A DNA stretch of 64,000 nucleotides from Serilophus lunatus. Taxonomy: Eukaryota; Chordata; Aves; Passeriformes; Eurylaimidae. Under the pieces are notes generated by a model, which searched no databases, was not told the DNA's origin, and saw only the letters and a list, made by a program, of their open reading frames with translations. Of this stretch, positions 37,590 to 47,965 are shown one piece after another; position 1 is the stretch's first letter; each line of letters begins with the position of its first letter. The stretch is taken from contig VXBA01001570.1 of assembly GCA_013399895.1 (NCBI GenBank), positions 383,488-447,487 of the forward strand, written 5' to 3'. The translations under genes were made by a program, and so were the position numbers.

Positions 37590-38715
37590 GCAGGGTGCTG
37601 GGGGGGTGCTGGGCTGTACACAGGGTGCTGGGGTGGTGCTGGGGTGCTTGGTACTGGTGTGCTGGTTGTGTCACAGGGTGCTGGTGTGGTTCTGTATCAT
37701 GGGGTGCTGGCCCTGGCTGGTGTGGGGCTGGTGTAATTGGTGCTGATTTGGTGCTGGGCTGTTTCAGGGCACTGGTTTGTGCTGGTTTGGTGCTGGGCTA
37801 TTTTAGGGCACTGGTTTGGTGCTGGGCTGTATTAGGGTGCTTGTTTGGTGCTGGTTTGGTGCTGGGCTGTATCAGGGCACTGGTTTGGTGCGGGGCTGTA
37901 TCAGGGCACCGGTTTGGTGCTGGGCTGTATCAGGGCACTGGTTTGGTGCTGGGCTGTATCAGGGCACTGGTTTGGTGCTGGGCTGTATCAGGGCACTGGT
38001 TTGTGCTGGTTTGGTGCTGGGCTATTTTAGGGCACTGGTTTGGTGCTGGGCTGTCGCAGGGCGCTGCTTTGGTGCTGGGCTGTTTCAGGGCACTGGTTTG
38101 GTGCTGGGCTGTATCAGGGCACTGGTTTGTGCTGGTTTGGTGCTGGGCTATTTTAGGGCACTGGTTTGGTGCTGGGCTGTCGCAGGGCGCTGCTTTGGTG
38201 CTGGGCTGTTTCAGGGCACTGGTTTGGTGCTGGGCTGTATCAGGGCACTGGTTTGTGCTGGTTTGGTGCTGGGCTATTTTAGGGCACTGGTTTGGTGCTG
38301 GGCTGTCGCAGGGCGCTGCTTTGGTGCTGGGCTGTTTCAGGGCACTGGTTTGGTGCTGGGCTGTATCAGGGCACTGGTTTGTGCTGGTTTGGTGCTGGGC
38401 TATTTTAGGGCACTGGTTTGGTGCTGGGCTGTCGCAGGGCGCTGCTTTGGTGCTGGGCTGTTTCAGGGCACTGGTTTGGTGCTGGGCTGTATCAGGGCAC
38501 TGGTTTGTGCTGGTTTGGTGCTGGGCTATTTTAGGGCACTGGTTTGGTGCTGGGCTGTAGCAGGGCACTGCTTTGGTGCTGGGCTGTTTCAGGGCACTGG
38601 TTTGGTGCTGGGCTGTATCAGGGCACTGGTTTGTGCTGGTTTGGTGCTGGGCTATTTTAGGGCACTGGTTTGGTGCTGGGCTGTCGCAGGGCACTGGTGT
38701 GGCGCCAGGCTGTAC
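37590..38715. repeat. Higher-order minisatellite: 29-bp units in a 126-bp super-repeat
   Basis: The basic 29-bp unit reads about ggcactggtttggtgctggg plus ctgtatcag. A 39-bp variant (10-bp insertion) ending ggctattttag begins each block. The GCTATTTT landmark falls at 38021, 38147, 38273, 38399, 38525 and 38651, exactly 126 bp apart (29+29+29+39). The left part, 37590-37800, consists of degenerate units. Neighbouring 126-bp blocks are almost identical, implying recent homogenisation. Because 126 is divisible by three, long stop-free frames arise on both strands. I regard these as non-coding. Confidence 0.97.
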
Positions 38716-38734
38716 TGGCTGTACTGGCCGTACT

Positions 38735-38945
38735 GTGCCACCCTGGGGAGCTGCCAGCCCCCAGTGTCAGCGCCGTCCCACAGCGGCGGGAGCCGGGGCT
38801 GTCTCGGGCTGTTCGCAGTTCCCGTGTCGGGCTGAAGCGACTCTCCGCAGGTGAGAGACAAACCCAGCTCAGCAAAGCGAGACACAACGCCCCGAGCCCG
38901 GCGGGGATGAAGGGGCTGAGCGGGGACTCCTCGGGATGGTGCCCG
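38735..38945. promoter_or_regulatory. CpG-rich patch beside the minisatellite
   Basis: About 200 bp dense in CpG (gcgccgtcccacagcggcgg, gtgtcgggctgaagcgactc, cccgagcccggcggggatg) in an otherwise CpG-poor spacer. It contains a consensus splice donor CGCAG|GTGAGA at 38850/38851 on the + strand. Candidate promoter or first exon of an unannotated transcript, or a GC-rich mobile-element remnant. Confidence 0.4.
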
Positions 38946-39360
38946 AGTTCAGCAACATGTGCCCAAACTTTCAGGATTTGCTCGTCTCTGCACTTGACGT
39001 CTCTATCTGACCTCACAATCTATCTCGCAACAATAGCGGTATCTTAGAGGAGTATGTGTGAAAATCTTGTTTACAACGGACTCTTCCTTTCCTCCCGTCA
39101 GGTTTAACTACAAGTTCTGCTGTTGGTTTTTCTTTTCCCGGGTATGCCAAAAGCAAACCCAGGAGAGCTGGATCCCGATGGCTGGATGCTCCCTGGGAGG
39201 CAGCTGCTTAATTAGAACAGAATCACTTTAAGAGATGACGACCTGATGGGCTGTTATTAGAAGATGCAGAGCGTCAGTGATTTCCTGCTGACCAAGAGAG
39301 GCTTGGGAGATTATCAGAATTACATTTTTGGATGTACTAATTTAAGACAATTAAAGAAAG

Positions 39361-39378
39361 AAAAAAAAAAAAAAAAAA
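39361..39378. repeat. Poly(A) run
   Basis: A pure run of 18 A preceded by AAAGAAAG. Simple repeat. Confidence 0.9.
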
Positions 39379-40022
39379 GAGTTACAATTACTCATAATGC
39401 AATGTGAGAAGAATGAGATCAGCATCTCTTTTCTCCTGCTACAAGATGATCTCAAGATTCAAGAACCTGCAGTTTCCTGTAAAGACCACACACAGCAGTT
39501 ATCACATATGCCCTCCCTTAAGCAATGATAATTTCTTGTGAACTTTTATTAGTGTTTTCTCCCCCTATCCCTCCCACTTTCACAGGCCTGTGCTTATATA
39601 TATTTTTATATGAGGTCTTTTATATTCACACATGAAGATGCCTTTGTCCCAGTTTCAGTTGAGTCACAAATCTAAAAGCTCAGAGGGCACAACCTGCTCC
39701 CCTTTCTGTGTCTCCAGCCTTCATCAGGGTTTGAGTGTTATTTTGTAAGATTATATCAGATAATGAGTCTGAAGACTTTCTAGTGAGCAGGAGCAGAGGC
39801 AGCAGAGGGGAGGACCCTCACAGCCAGATTCCACTGGAGCCAAAGCAGGTTTGGATGCTCCCATGCCTGAGGTACTGGAGGAGGAGGAGAACCCACTGCT
39901 GTGGGTGCTGTAGAAGAGGGGTTTTTAAGGGTTGGGGATTGTGGTAACATTTCTCTCTGCACAGGCACTGCAGCACCATCTGCTTGGGGTGGGTCACTGG
40001 CTGCAGCTGCCTGTCACCCTCG

Positions 40023-40378
40023 GAATGACAGAATCCTGGGATGGTTTGCCTTGGAAAGGACCTTAAAGTTCATGTGGTTCTACCCCCTGCCACGGGCAGG
40101 GACACCTCCCACTATCCCAGGCGGCTCCAACCCGGCCTTGGACACTTCCAGGGATGGGGCAGCCACAGCTTCTCTGGGCAACCTGTGCCAGGGCCTCCCC
40201 ACCCTCCCAGGGAGGAATTTCTTCCCCATATCTCACCTAAACCCACCCTCCTTCAGCTTAAAGCCATTCCCCCTTGTTCCTGCCACTCCAGCCCCTTGTC
40301 CAAAGTCCCCCTTCAGCTCTTCAGGCACTGGAAGGGTCTCTAAGTTCTCCTTGGAACCTTCTCAGGAACAGGGTTGTC
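40023..40378 (-). mobile_element. CR1 LINE 3' end, about 350 bp
   Basis: Reverse complement of the CR1 3' end: gacagaatcctgggatggtt, ggaaaggaccttaaagttca, ccccctgccacgggcaggga, cacttccagggatggggcag, and so on up to ttctcaggaacaggg. Truncated. Confidence 0.93.
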
Positions 40379-41904
40379 ACATCTCTGTGTCTCTTTTAAT
40401 TGCGTTACAAAACAGTGACTAGTTTAAGCTTGCAATGTATCACTGAAACCTGGGAATGACTAAAACCATTTCCAGTTCTTCAGAAAGCCAGGTGAGTATG
40501 GAAAGGTAAGAGCAAGAATTTTAAAAGTTGTTTTCTTCGAGTTATAAACACCAAAGGACATGCTGAAATATGAAAATCTTCAGCTATGGGGAAACAGAAG
40601 GAAATACCTAGAACTGTTGCAACAATGAATGTGCCAAGTTTAGAACATCTTTAAGTCATCCTCACTTTCTGGAATTAGATTGTGCAATTTTATTTTTTTT
40701 TTCTAGCAAATAAATGAGCTTTGTTTTTAATGAAGAAACGTTAAAGCTCCCTTATATTTCACTTTGAAAGAGCTATAAAAGTGAAATGTGGAACTCATTC
40801 TTCCATGCCAATGATTAGAAGCTCAAAATACATCTGTTCCACATGAACAACTGCAGCCTTTGCTTTCACAGAAGAACAGCTATATTTGTAGTTACTCTAA
40901 ATGCACTCCTGTTGATTTGGTACTTGTGTATTCTAACATGTAAAGTCAAGAAAAAAAAAGTCACAATCTTGATTAAAATCAAGTTCCAAGTATCCAGATG
41001 TTAAGGAAAAAAAATGCTGCAATATTAAGCTGAATCTGCACATTTGATGAACAGTGATTTTTGTCCTACAAGTATCAAGGCTCACCACTAAACCAGAGCT
41101 GTAAAAACAGAGGATCCCTGTCAGAGTTTCAGAGTAATTGCTCAGATTTACTCCTTGGACTTCTGAGCTCATTTACAGCTGGAGAAGAACTTTCTGGGGG
41201 CTCATTCTGACTTTTGCAGCCATTTACTGCTATAGCTGTCGCAGCATCCAGTTTATTTGTGACTAATTATCAGAGTCTGGATTCCTGACTGATTGCCTCC
41301 CCCTCCTCCCCATAGTTAATATCTTTCTTAACTCCTGAATTCACAAATTACTAAGTGAATTTAAGTTTTGGGGACTGAGTTACAAAGGTATTTTAACCTG
41401 TGCTGTGAATTTATGCTTGAATTCCACTACTGTTCTGTTGGAATTCTGCACTGAGCTCTTGAGAAAAGGGTAATTTATGTACAAGAATGCCTTAAAATAA
41501 GCCTCCGTAATTACAAAAATGCAGTGTTTAAATTTATAGTAAAAACCCACACACTGCTGGCAAAACTATAACTGCATCTGGAAAACATTAAGGATGCTAT
41601 TAAAATAGTCTAGCATAAACTAGAAAAGAGACTGAAATTACAGTGTTGCTTTCTTAACCATTTTTAGGAAGCATATTTTGAATATGATCTACTTTCCTAT
41701 TTGAGTTTTTGATAAAGCACTGTACTGTATCTTATTTACCACTGAGAATGAATTACTTACTGTTATCTATTTTAGAAAAATCCATGGCTCAGGTTTTTAA
41801 GTGTCTTCTTGCAGTTGCTGATAATTTAAAACACGACCAGGTAGTTGCTGGTCCAGCCATCAAGGGAAAAGTAACAAGGAGATCTCAAAGGAGAGTAAAG
41901 ATCA
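40379..41904. other. Intergenic sequence downstream of KLF2, nothing recognised
   Basis: AT-rich and without identified repeat families. The same applies to 38946-40022 apart from the poly(A) run. Could hold KLF2 3' regulatory sequence, but no specific motif supports this. Confidence 0.55.
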
Positions 41905-42638
41905 CAGCAATTAAAAACTTATTTTATTAAAAAGATGAAATGTTTTCAAACATTGAAAAATTACGTTTTTATAAAAACAGAAATAGGCAAAATACCCATT
42001 TGTCTTCTATTTACATATACAATATTTCTCATTGTATAAAATTATTTACAATATATAAAAAAATTACAGTAAAATAGGTTATTTTCTTACAAGACATCAA
42101 GCCCTGTACTTCTAGTGTAGATCATGGCAAACAAGAATATTATTGCACCTGTGAACCAAACAGTCTAACAAGGGGAGTGTTCTCTTAGCCATGCCTTCAA
42201 CCGAGATCTAAAATAACATCATGAGCTACAGTAACATTCAATTTATCTCTTCTAGGGTCAACTTCAGGCAGTTTCCATACAAACATTGTCTTGTAAAGCT
42301 TAGAACTGGGCGGTTAGAATCGGAAAACAAAAAAACATATTTACAGCTTCTTCTCTACAATCTGTATGGAGTCCTACGAGTTTACCCTTCACAGAAGCTG
42401 CATAAATAATAACCCCTGTTCTCCTGACCGGGACGGGCAGGTCACTGATACAGTCACGGCAGATTCTCTGCAGGAGATTCCTGGCTAATCCTCCTTGTGT
42501 CAAACTCTCAGCGGCCGTCCTGGAGCGTCGGTGCCTCCCTACGTAGTACCAGCTACAGGTTGGGTTTTAACGCTTCTTTTTTTTTTCCGCACCTGAGCAC
42601 TTAAATATCGCCCACAACGCTGGCAGCAGTCCCCGGGG
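41905..42638 (-). other. KLF2: KLF2 3' UTR (end estimated)
   Basis: From the KLF2 stop the first good poly(A) signal on the - strand is AATAAA at 41928-41923 (seen as TTTATT on +). That gives a UTR of about 730 nt. It is AT-rich with several ATTTA-like elements, matching the short-lived nature of KLF2 mRNA. Confidence 0.5.
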
Positions 42639-42814
42639 CTACATGTGGCGCTTCATGTGCAAGGCCAGGTGGTCGGACCTGGAGAAGGCTCTGTCGCACA
42701 GGTGGCACTGGAAGGGCCGGTGGCCCGTGTGTTTGCGGTAGTGGCGAGTGAGTTCGTCGGAGCGGGCGAACTTCCAGCCGCAGCCTTCCCAGTTGCAGTG
42801 GTAGGGCTTCTCAC
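42639..42814 (-). CDS. KLF2: KLF2 exon 3
   Basis: 176 nt encoding GEKPYHCNWEGCGWKFARSD through HLALHMKRHM, then TAG: zinc fingers 2 and 3. Acceptor CCCCACCAG. Intron 2 is 357 bp. Confidence 0.98.
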
Positions 42815-44278
42815 CTGGTGGGGAGAGCAGAGAGGTGACTCAGAGGCACTCCCACGGCCAGGGAAACCTGCCCTACACCGAGCCCTTCCACGCCATGCGA
42901 GCGCTTCAAACCTTTTAAACCTCTCCAGAATTTCCTTTGCCCACCCCTACCTGCGGCAGAAATCTTTGGGGAAAGGGCTTTAGAAAAGCTTTGAGCTACA
43001 TACGCATAGGAAAACACCTGGGTTACAGACCTGCCCACCTGTCATGGCTCTGAGCACTCCTGGACTTAAATCTACAGGGTTAAAGCTCTGGTTTAAAGCG
43101 GGCTGTTTAATCCAGGGCTATCCCGACCGGCACGCAGCGCATCTCCGGGGCAGGGCCACCACAATATTTACCTGTGTGTGTCCTGAGATGGGCCTTCAGG
43201 TGCGAACTCTTGGTGTAGGTCTTCCCACAGCCCGCGTAGGTGCACGTGTGAGTGGCCGTCCTCTTCCTCGGCCAGGAGCGACGGCCCCGCTTGGGTTTGG
43301 AGTCCAGCAGCTCCAGCGGGGAGGAAGGAGGGGTGAGCATTCCCCTGGGAGCCGAGGGCTGTAAGGGCAGGCTGTCCTCGAAGAGGCCAAACTGGGAGGT
43401 GTTCTGGTACTGCAGGTGGGTCTGCGGGTGGTGGAAGCCGGAGGCCGGGTGGTAGCTCTGCTGGAAGGACACGGACGAGGGGCACATCATCTGTGTGTGG
43501 CAGTCATTCACCATGAGATCGTCGGGGCTCAGCGGGGGCGTCTCTGCCCCCGGGATCTGAGGGGAACTGGCCACCCGGGGCTGCTCGTAGGCCATCATGC
43601 AGGTCGCGTTGCCCTCCTGCTTGATCTTTGGGCAAGCCTGGGGCACCAGACCCAGGACCGGTCCATAATTGTCCATGTCGGGTTCGGGCTTAATGTTGTC
43701 GACGAACTGCGGGCCCCCGAAGGTGGGTGTCACGAAGAACCGCCCGTGGACGCTGCCAGGGCAGTAGTTGGAGTCCATCTCGGAGCGCATCATCTCCGGC
43801 ACGATGCCGGCGTTGTAGGGCGGGGGGCTGCCCTGCTCCAGGGCACTGTAGCATCCCGGGGACGGGTTTGTCTGGTAAAAGCCACCGCTGTCGCCTTGGG
43901 CAGGGGGATAGTCCCCGCCGGCAGCGCCCTGGCCGTAGCTATCGCTGCCCATGGAAAGGATAAAATCCAGCACGTTGTTGAGATCTTCATCCTCTTTGCG
44001 CGGGGAGAGGCCGCCCCAGGTGCCGGCGGGGGTCTTGGCCTCTTGCTCGCATTTCCACCTCTGGGGAGAGAGAAAAGGGACACGGTTAGAGGCGCGTTTG
44101 CCCCGGGGGGACCGGAGGGGACGGAGCCAGGGCGCAGCGGGGCCGCGGCCCGGGCGCCCATCCCTGCCACGAGCCGTCGGTGCTCAGCGCGGGGGACACT
44201 CACTTCGTGCAGGGCTTTCTCTCGGCAGGGGCTGGCGAAGGTGGCGAAGGAGGGCAGGGCCGTGTCGCTGAGCGCCAT
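42639..44278 (-). CDS. KLF2: KLF2, Krueppel-like factor 2, complete, three exons
   Basis: Zinc-finger transcription factor of endothelium, T cells and other blood cells that binds CACCC/GC boxes in the nucleus. Exons on the - strand are 44278-44204, 44060-43172 and 42814-42639, joined in frame (1140 nt, 379 aa). The ATG in GCACCATGG context opens MALSDTALPSFATFASPCRE as in mammals. Features: acidic activation segment KEDEDLNNVLDFILSMG (47-63), PPPY (104-107, a WW-domain ligand), sumoylation consensus IKPE (K149) and IKQE (K172), TPPLSP (199-204) and TPPSSP (268-273) matching FBW7 phosphodegrons, basic NLS KPKRGRRSWPRKR (280-292), and C2H2 fingers at 298-320, 328-350 and 358-378 ending KRHM. 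It is slightly longer than human (355 aa) because the middle region is Gln/His/Met-rich rather than Pro/Ala-rich. Confidence 0.98.
43172..44060 (-). CDS. KLF2: KLF2 exon 2
   Basis: 889 nt from RWKCEQEAKTPAG to the first base of the Gly codon in LRTHTG. It carries the regulatory region and zinc finger 1. Acceptor CTCTCCCCAG, donor GTAAAT. Confidence 0.97.
44204..44278 (-). CDS. KLF2: KLF2 exon 1
   Basis: 25 codons from ATG to ...CREKALHE, ending phase 0 at a GTGAGT donor. Intron 1 is only 143 bp. Confidence 0.97.
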
Positions 44279-44312
44279 GGTGCGGGACGAGCGCGGCCGG
44301 CCGCCCTCCGCA

Positions 44313-44319
44313 CCTTATA
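44313..44319 (-). promoter_or_regulatory. KLF2: KLF2 TATA-like box
   Basis: On the - strand TTATAAGG lies about 35 bp upstream of the ATG. If used, transcription starts near 44285-44290 and the 5' UTR is very short. A more upstream start is possible. Confidence 0.6.
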
Positions 44320-44342
44320 ACGCGGGCGCGGGCGGCCCCAGG

Positions 44343-44387
44343 CCAATTGCAGAGCGGAGGAAACGCGTCCCGGACGGGGCGGGCGGG
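44343..44387 (-). promoter_or_regulatory. KLF2: CCAAT motif and GC box in KLF2 promoter
   Basis: CCAAT reads on the + strand at 44343-44347 (inverted relative to KLF2, as common for NF-Y). GGGGCGGGCGGG at 44376-44387 is an Sp/KLF-type GC box. Confidence 0.6.
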
Positions 44388-44408
44388 AGGCAGCGGCTCG
44401 GGCGCAGC

Positions 44409-44418
44409 CTAAATTTAG
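44409..44418. promoter_or_regulatory. KLF2: MEF2 site in KLF2 promoter
   Basis: The perfect palindrome CTAAATTTAG lies 131 bp upstream of the ATG. A MEF2 site at this position is known to drive shear-stress (MEK5/ERK5) induction of mammalian KLF2. Its retention in an otherwise GC-rich promoter supports the same control in this bird. Confidence 0.85.
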
Positions 44419-44424
44419 CCCCGG

Positions 44425-44432
44425 TATAAAAG
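44425..44432 (+). promoter_or_regulatory. Opposed TATA box, candidate divergent promoter
   Basis: TATAAAAG reads on the + strand, away from KLF2, 7 bp beyond the MEF2 site. A start near 44457 would give a GC-rich first exon ending at a GTGAGG donor at 44568. Inferred divergent non-coding transcript. Confidence 0.45.
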
Positions 44433-44569
44433 GACGCGGCGGCGGCGGTCCCAGCCCGAGCGGGGCGGAGCGGAGCCGAGCGGGGACGGGCCCCCTTCGC
44501 CGCCCTCCCCTCGGCGCGGGGATCGCAGCGGGGCCGCGGAGATGCGACCCCCGCTTTGGGCAGCGGCCG

Positions 44570-45105
44570 GTGAGGGGACACTGAGGGGTCCGTGCTCGCC
44601 CTCCTTCCCCCCCCCGTGAGCTGGGGGGATGCTGTGAGGTCTCTCTGCTCCCTGGGAATGCTGAGGGATGAGGGGCCACGGAGGGGTCCCTGCCCTGGGG
44701 ACACTGAGAGACCCTCCCTCATGAGGGGACTGTGCTCTGAGAGAGACTGTGAGGGACCTCGGTGGGTTGGGGGGATACAGGGGAGTCTGCCCTGGAAACG
44801 CAAAAGGGACCATCGATGACATGAGGGGACACTGATGTGTCCAAGCCCGGACAGAGACTGTGAGATGCTGTGGGATGGGGGACACTGAGGGGTCTCTGCC
44901 CTGGGGACACTGAGGGACTCTCCCTGTTGAGAGGACAGGGTGCTGAGAGACACTGTGAGGGACCTCTGTGGGATGGAGACACAGGATTCCGTGCCCTGGA
45001 AACACCCAAGGGACTGTGACATTGGGGGACACTGGTGGGTCCAAGTTCCACCACACTATGAGGGACTTGCTGTGGGATGGGGACACCGAAGGCTCCCTGC
45101 CCTGG
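44570..45105. repeat. 201-206-bp tandem repeat, about 2.5 copies
   Basis: The landmark TGCCCTGGGGA recurs at 44691, 44897 and 45098 (periods 206 and 201). Blocks such as actgtgagggacctc, gggggacactg and tgccctggaaac recur in order. The left partial copy starts near 44570. Copies have diverged by roughly a fifth. The region lacks stops on the - strand in all three frames, a composition effect. Confidence 0.88.
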
Positions 45106-47965
45106 GGATTTGAAGGAAGACACCGTGAATAAAGGATTTAATCACCCCACACCTCAGATCAGCTGCCCCACGATCCAGCCTCATCCCTGGGGCCTGGGGT
45201 AGGACCAGACCCAGAAAAGAGCACAGTGAGGGAGACATGCCCTTCTCCTGTGGGTAAACTGGTGAGCTGGTGATGGGGGCCCCCGGCACTGGTCACCCTA
45301 AAGGTCTTAGACCCTTCTTGGTGCTGACAGAAAGATGTTCAATGCCACTCTTGCAGGGGCTCTGCTGGAGTTCTGCGTTTAATGGAAGCCCAGGTCTTTT
45401 GCAGAGTTTCCATTTGCTGCACAAAGATTGCCAAAATCAACGTTGCCCTGTGACATTGCAAGAGAAATAATGCCAGTAGCTTCTGTGATCTCTTCTGGCC
45501 GTAGCCAATTTATGGTTCCGGGCTGGATTTTTCAGAAGGGAAAGTTGTTCTCCTCCCTTACCTCGGCCCCTGGCTCAGGTGCCCACTCTGAAGGAGCAAC
45601 TCTGCAGTAAATTCTGATAACGTGCCCCAGACTCCTGTTTTTGAGGATCACGGCTGCTTGGCTGCCATCCAAGAGTAAAAAAGGCAGTTTTGAAAGGGGG
45701 AAAAATGATCGTCAACCCCGGGACAGACCGATTCTTTGAGAGTCTGCTCACAGAAACAGCTATGCTTTCCCCTTACCTCCTCCATATTTCCTTTGCAATC
45801 GCTTCTAAAAGGATTTCAAAGTGACCTGGAGACCAGGAGAGAGCAGGAGAACAACTCTCACTTTTATGCCTGGTGTGCCCCAGGAGGGGAAGGAGTGATG
45901 CCCTTGCTGGGCTCTGGCCCCCTGGAGCATTTTGAGCCCATCCCAGGCTCGTGCAGCCATCTCGGGAAAGCTCAGTTGCTAGGCTGAGTAAATGATGGTT
46001 TCAATAGCCACACATGTTTTAAACTCGGGAATATCTCGTGTTTAACTTTCTATAGCTTTTACTCTAAAAGTTCACAGACTGGCCAGGAGGAGCAGCCAAA
46101 CTCCTGTGACTGGAGCAGAATCAATACACTGAATGCATGGTAACGCCGTACACAAAGATGTGACTCATGGCTCTGCAATGTCACACTTGTGTAATCTTTC
46201 AATGTAAACTCTTTTCCTCTAATAAAATGCTCGTAAGTGAACGATACGTATATATGAGCTTGTGAGTCAGCCAAGAAAATATACTCTGATGAATCCAGAA
46301 TGAATGTGAACGTTCCCCTGATAACACACCCCGAATGTCTGTGTCAGTTTATGTGCTTGCGATTTCAGCAACGGCTATAACAAAATATTTTGTTTCTAGG
46401 ATATACAACTGGACGTGGAGGTTTTGCTGAGAAGCTCCAGTCGGATGCTGCCTCCCAGTAGGCACTGGGAGGACTCTGTTTAGAGCCCTGCACTGGCTCT
46501 GTCACCAAACTCTGCTTTTTCTTTGCGCAAAGGAAACGTTTAGCGGGCACAGAGGATAAAAGCCAAGTGCACAAAATAAATTCACTGCCTTTACTTTCTT
46601 TTTGTTTTCGGTAAAGTGGTGGAGGCTAAAAATCGAGAGCTGCACTAAACCTGGGGAGACAAATGGGAGAATTTATTTACCTTGTGAGTCACTGGCTCTG
46701 TGCAAATTGAGAACAACTTTGCCGTGACCTTCCACTCGGTCCATGACAGTTGTGCTGACATTTTCTGGCTTTTTGCTGCTCACAACGCTTATTTTCAACA
46801 TCTAAACCCAAGACCCCGGCAGTGATCTCACTTAGCACAGATCAGGAGTGATGCCACTGGTGTATAAATGCGAAGAATGCGAGATTAGAAAGTATTTGTT
46901 AATCTGCTGCGGGTAGAGGAGAACTAAATGATGTGTGATTTGTCTTTGAGCCAAAGTAAACGCGGACTCAGCCATTTTCATACGGCAAAGTTGATTTTTC
47001 TAGGTGTTGCTGCTGATCTCTCTTGTTTCTTTTAGAGCAAGAGAAACTTTTCGAGGGATTGCAATCAAGATTTTGCACGTTAATCGAAGAATCAAAGCTG
47101 GGGCTGCGCTGGGCGAAGCTCTGCAGCTGGATGGGTTGGTGCCATGCCCACGTCACCTGGCTGCTCGAGCTCTGAGTCATTATACGACTCAAACAAACAA
47201 ACAAAACCCTCTTTTCTCAGCGATTGTTCTCAGAAAGTCCTGATTGTACCTAGAGCAAACGTCATACCAGTAATAGCAGGGCAAACGACCTGAGAACGAG
47301 ACCTCTTAGCACTTCGAGAAAATCACGGCACTGCTAACACCTTGACCAACCTCTTCACGTTGAAATGAAACACAATTCATCCGAGGATTTCCCTGCCTAC
47401 TTCTCAAATCGCCACAATTCTGTTGACTACACTTTTTTTTTGTTAATTTAAACTGCAGGCTCTGAGTTAGCACTTTTTAGAATCTGCAGTCAAGGAAGTT
47501 GATAAAATGATGTAAACAACCACATAAAATGAGATACACAGGTATGTGTTGAAAACGCACGTTTTAATTCGGGGAGAGCGACTTAATCCTGTAGGTCTTT
47601 TGTGTGACCAAAGTAAAATCATGAACTAATTGGAGAAAGGAGCCTTTTTGACCAGACCTTTCATGACTGGTTCCCATGCAGGCACTCACAGACAAAGGGG
47701 AACCATCTCTTTGATGAGTTGAACTTGAAGGGACTCATTAAGTTTTTTAGCAAGACATCTTTTCCTTTAATACTTCTTTTTTTTGTGATTCTCTGAACGA
47801 TCTGCATATTTCCAAAGTCTTTCTTGAGGTTTAAGCACTGGAAAAGTGGAGCAGCAGACAAACACAAGACACCTCCCTTTAGCCAAGGACTTGATTTGTG
47901 CCCTCTGTCCTGGTATTGCACTGAGGAACTGCTTGGAAAATCCTTCTCTCCCCCAGCACTTTCAT
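45106..47965. other. KLF2 upstream intergenic region, no gene recognised
   Basis: Non-repetitive sequence that keeps scattered CpGs, especially at 46180-47620. Contains AP-1-type motifs (GTGAGTCAG at 46260-46270, the palindromic pair at 47173-47191) and a CACGTCA element at 47150. No exon structure seen. Confidence 0.5.
47150..47191. promoter_or_regulatory. CACGTCA plus palindromic AP-1 pair
   Basis: CACGTCACCTGG is followed within 12 bp by TGAGTCATTATACGACTCA (47173-47191), in which TGAGTC and GACTCA form inverted arms. Candidate bZIP (AP-1/CREB/MAF) site cluster about 3 kb upstream of KLF2. Confidence 0.4.

Larger units (their letters stand above)
42600..44600. promoter_or_regulatory. CpG island covering KLF2
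   Basis: CpG dinucleotides are frequent across the KLF2 exons and peak at 44030-44570, in contrast to CpG-poor flanks. The densest part coincides with exon 1 and the promoter. Confidence 0.85.

Noticed and set aside
37550..38835. Open frames of 250-340 codons on both strands rich in Trp, Cys, Gly or Gln, Pro
   Set aside because: They are a by-product of the 126-bp minisatellite, whose length is a multiple of three and lacks stops. The presence on several frames and both strands argues against coding.
43416..44429. A 337-codon open frame on the + strand
   Set aside because: It lies antisense over KLF2 exons 1-2 and runs through both introns and the promoter. It reflects the GC-rich codon pattern of KLF2 and has no protein-like features of its own.
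44315..45123. Three overlapping - strand frames of 130-235 codons upstream of KLF2
   Set aside because: All three frames are open together across a tandem repeat and GC-rich promoter, which is a composition effect. No splice or start context supports them.
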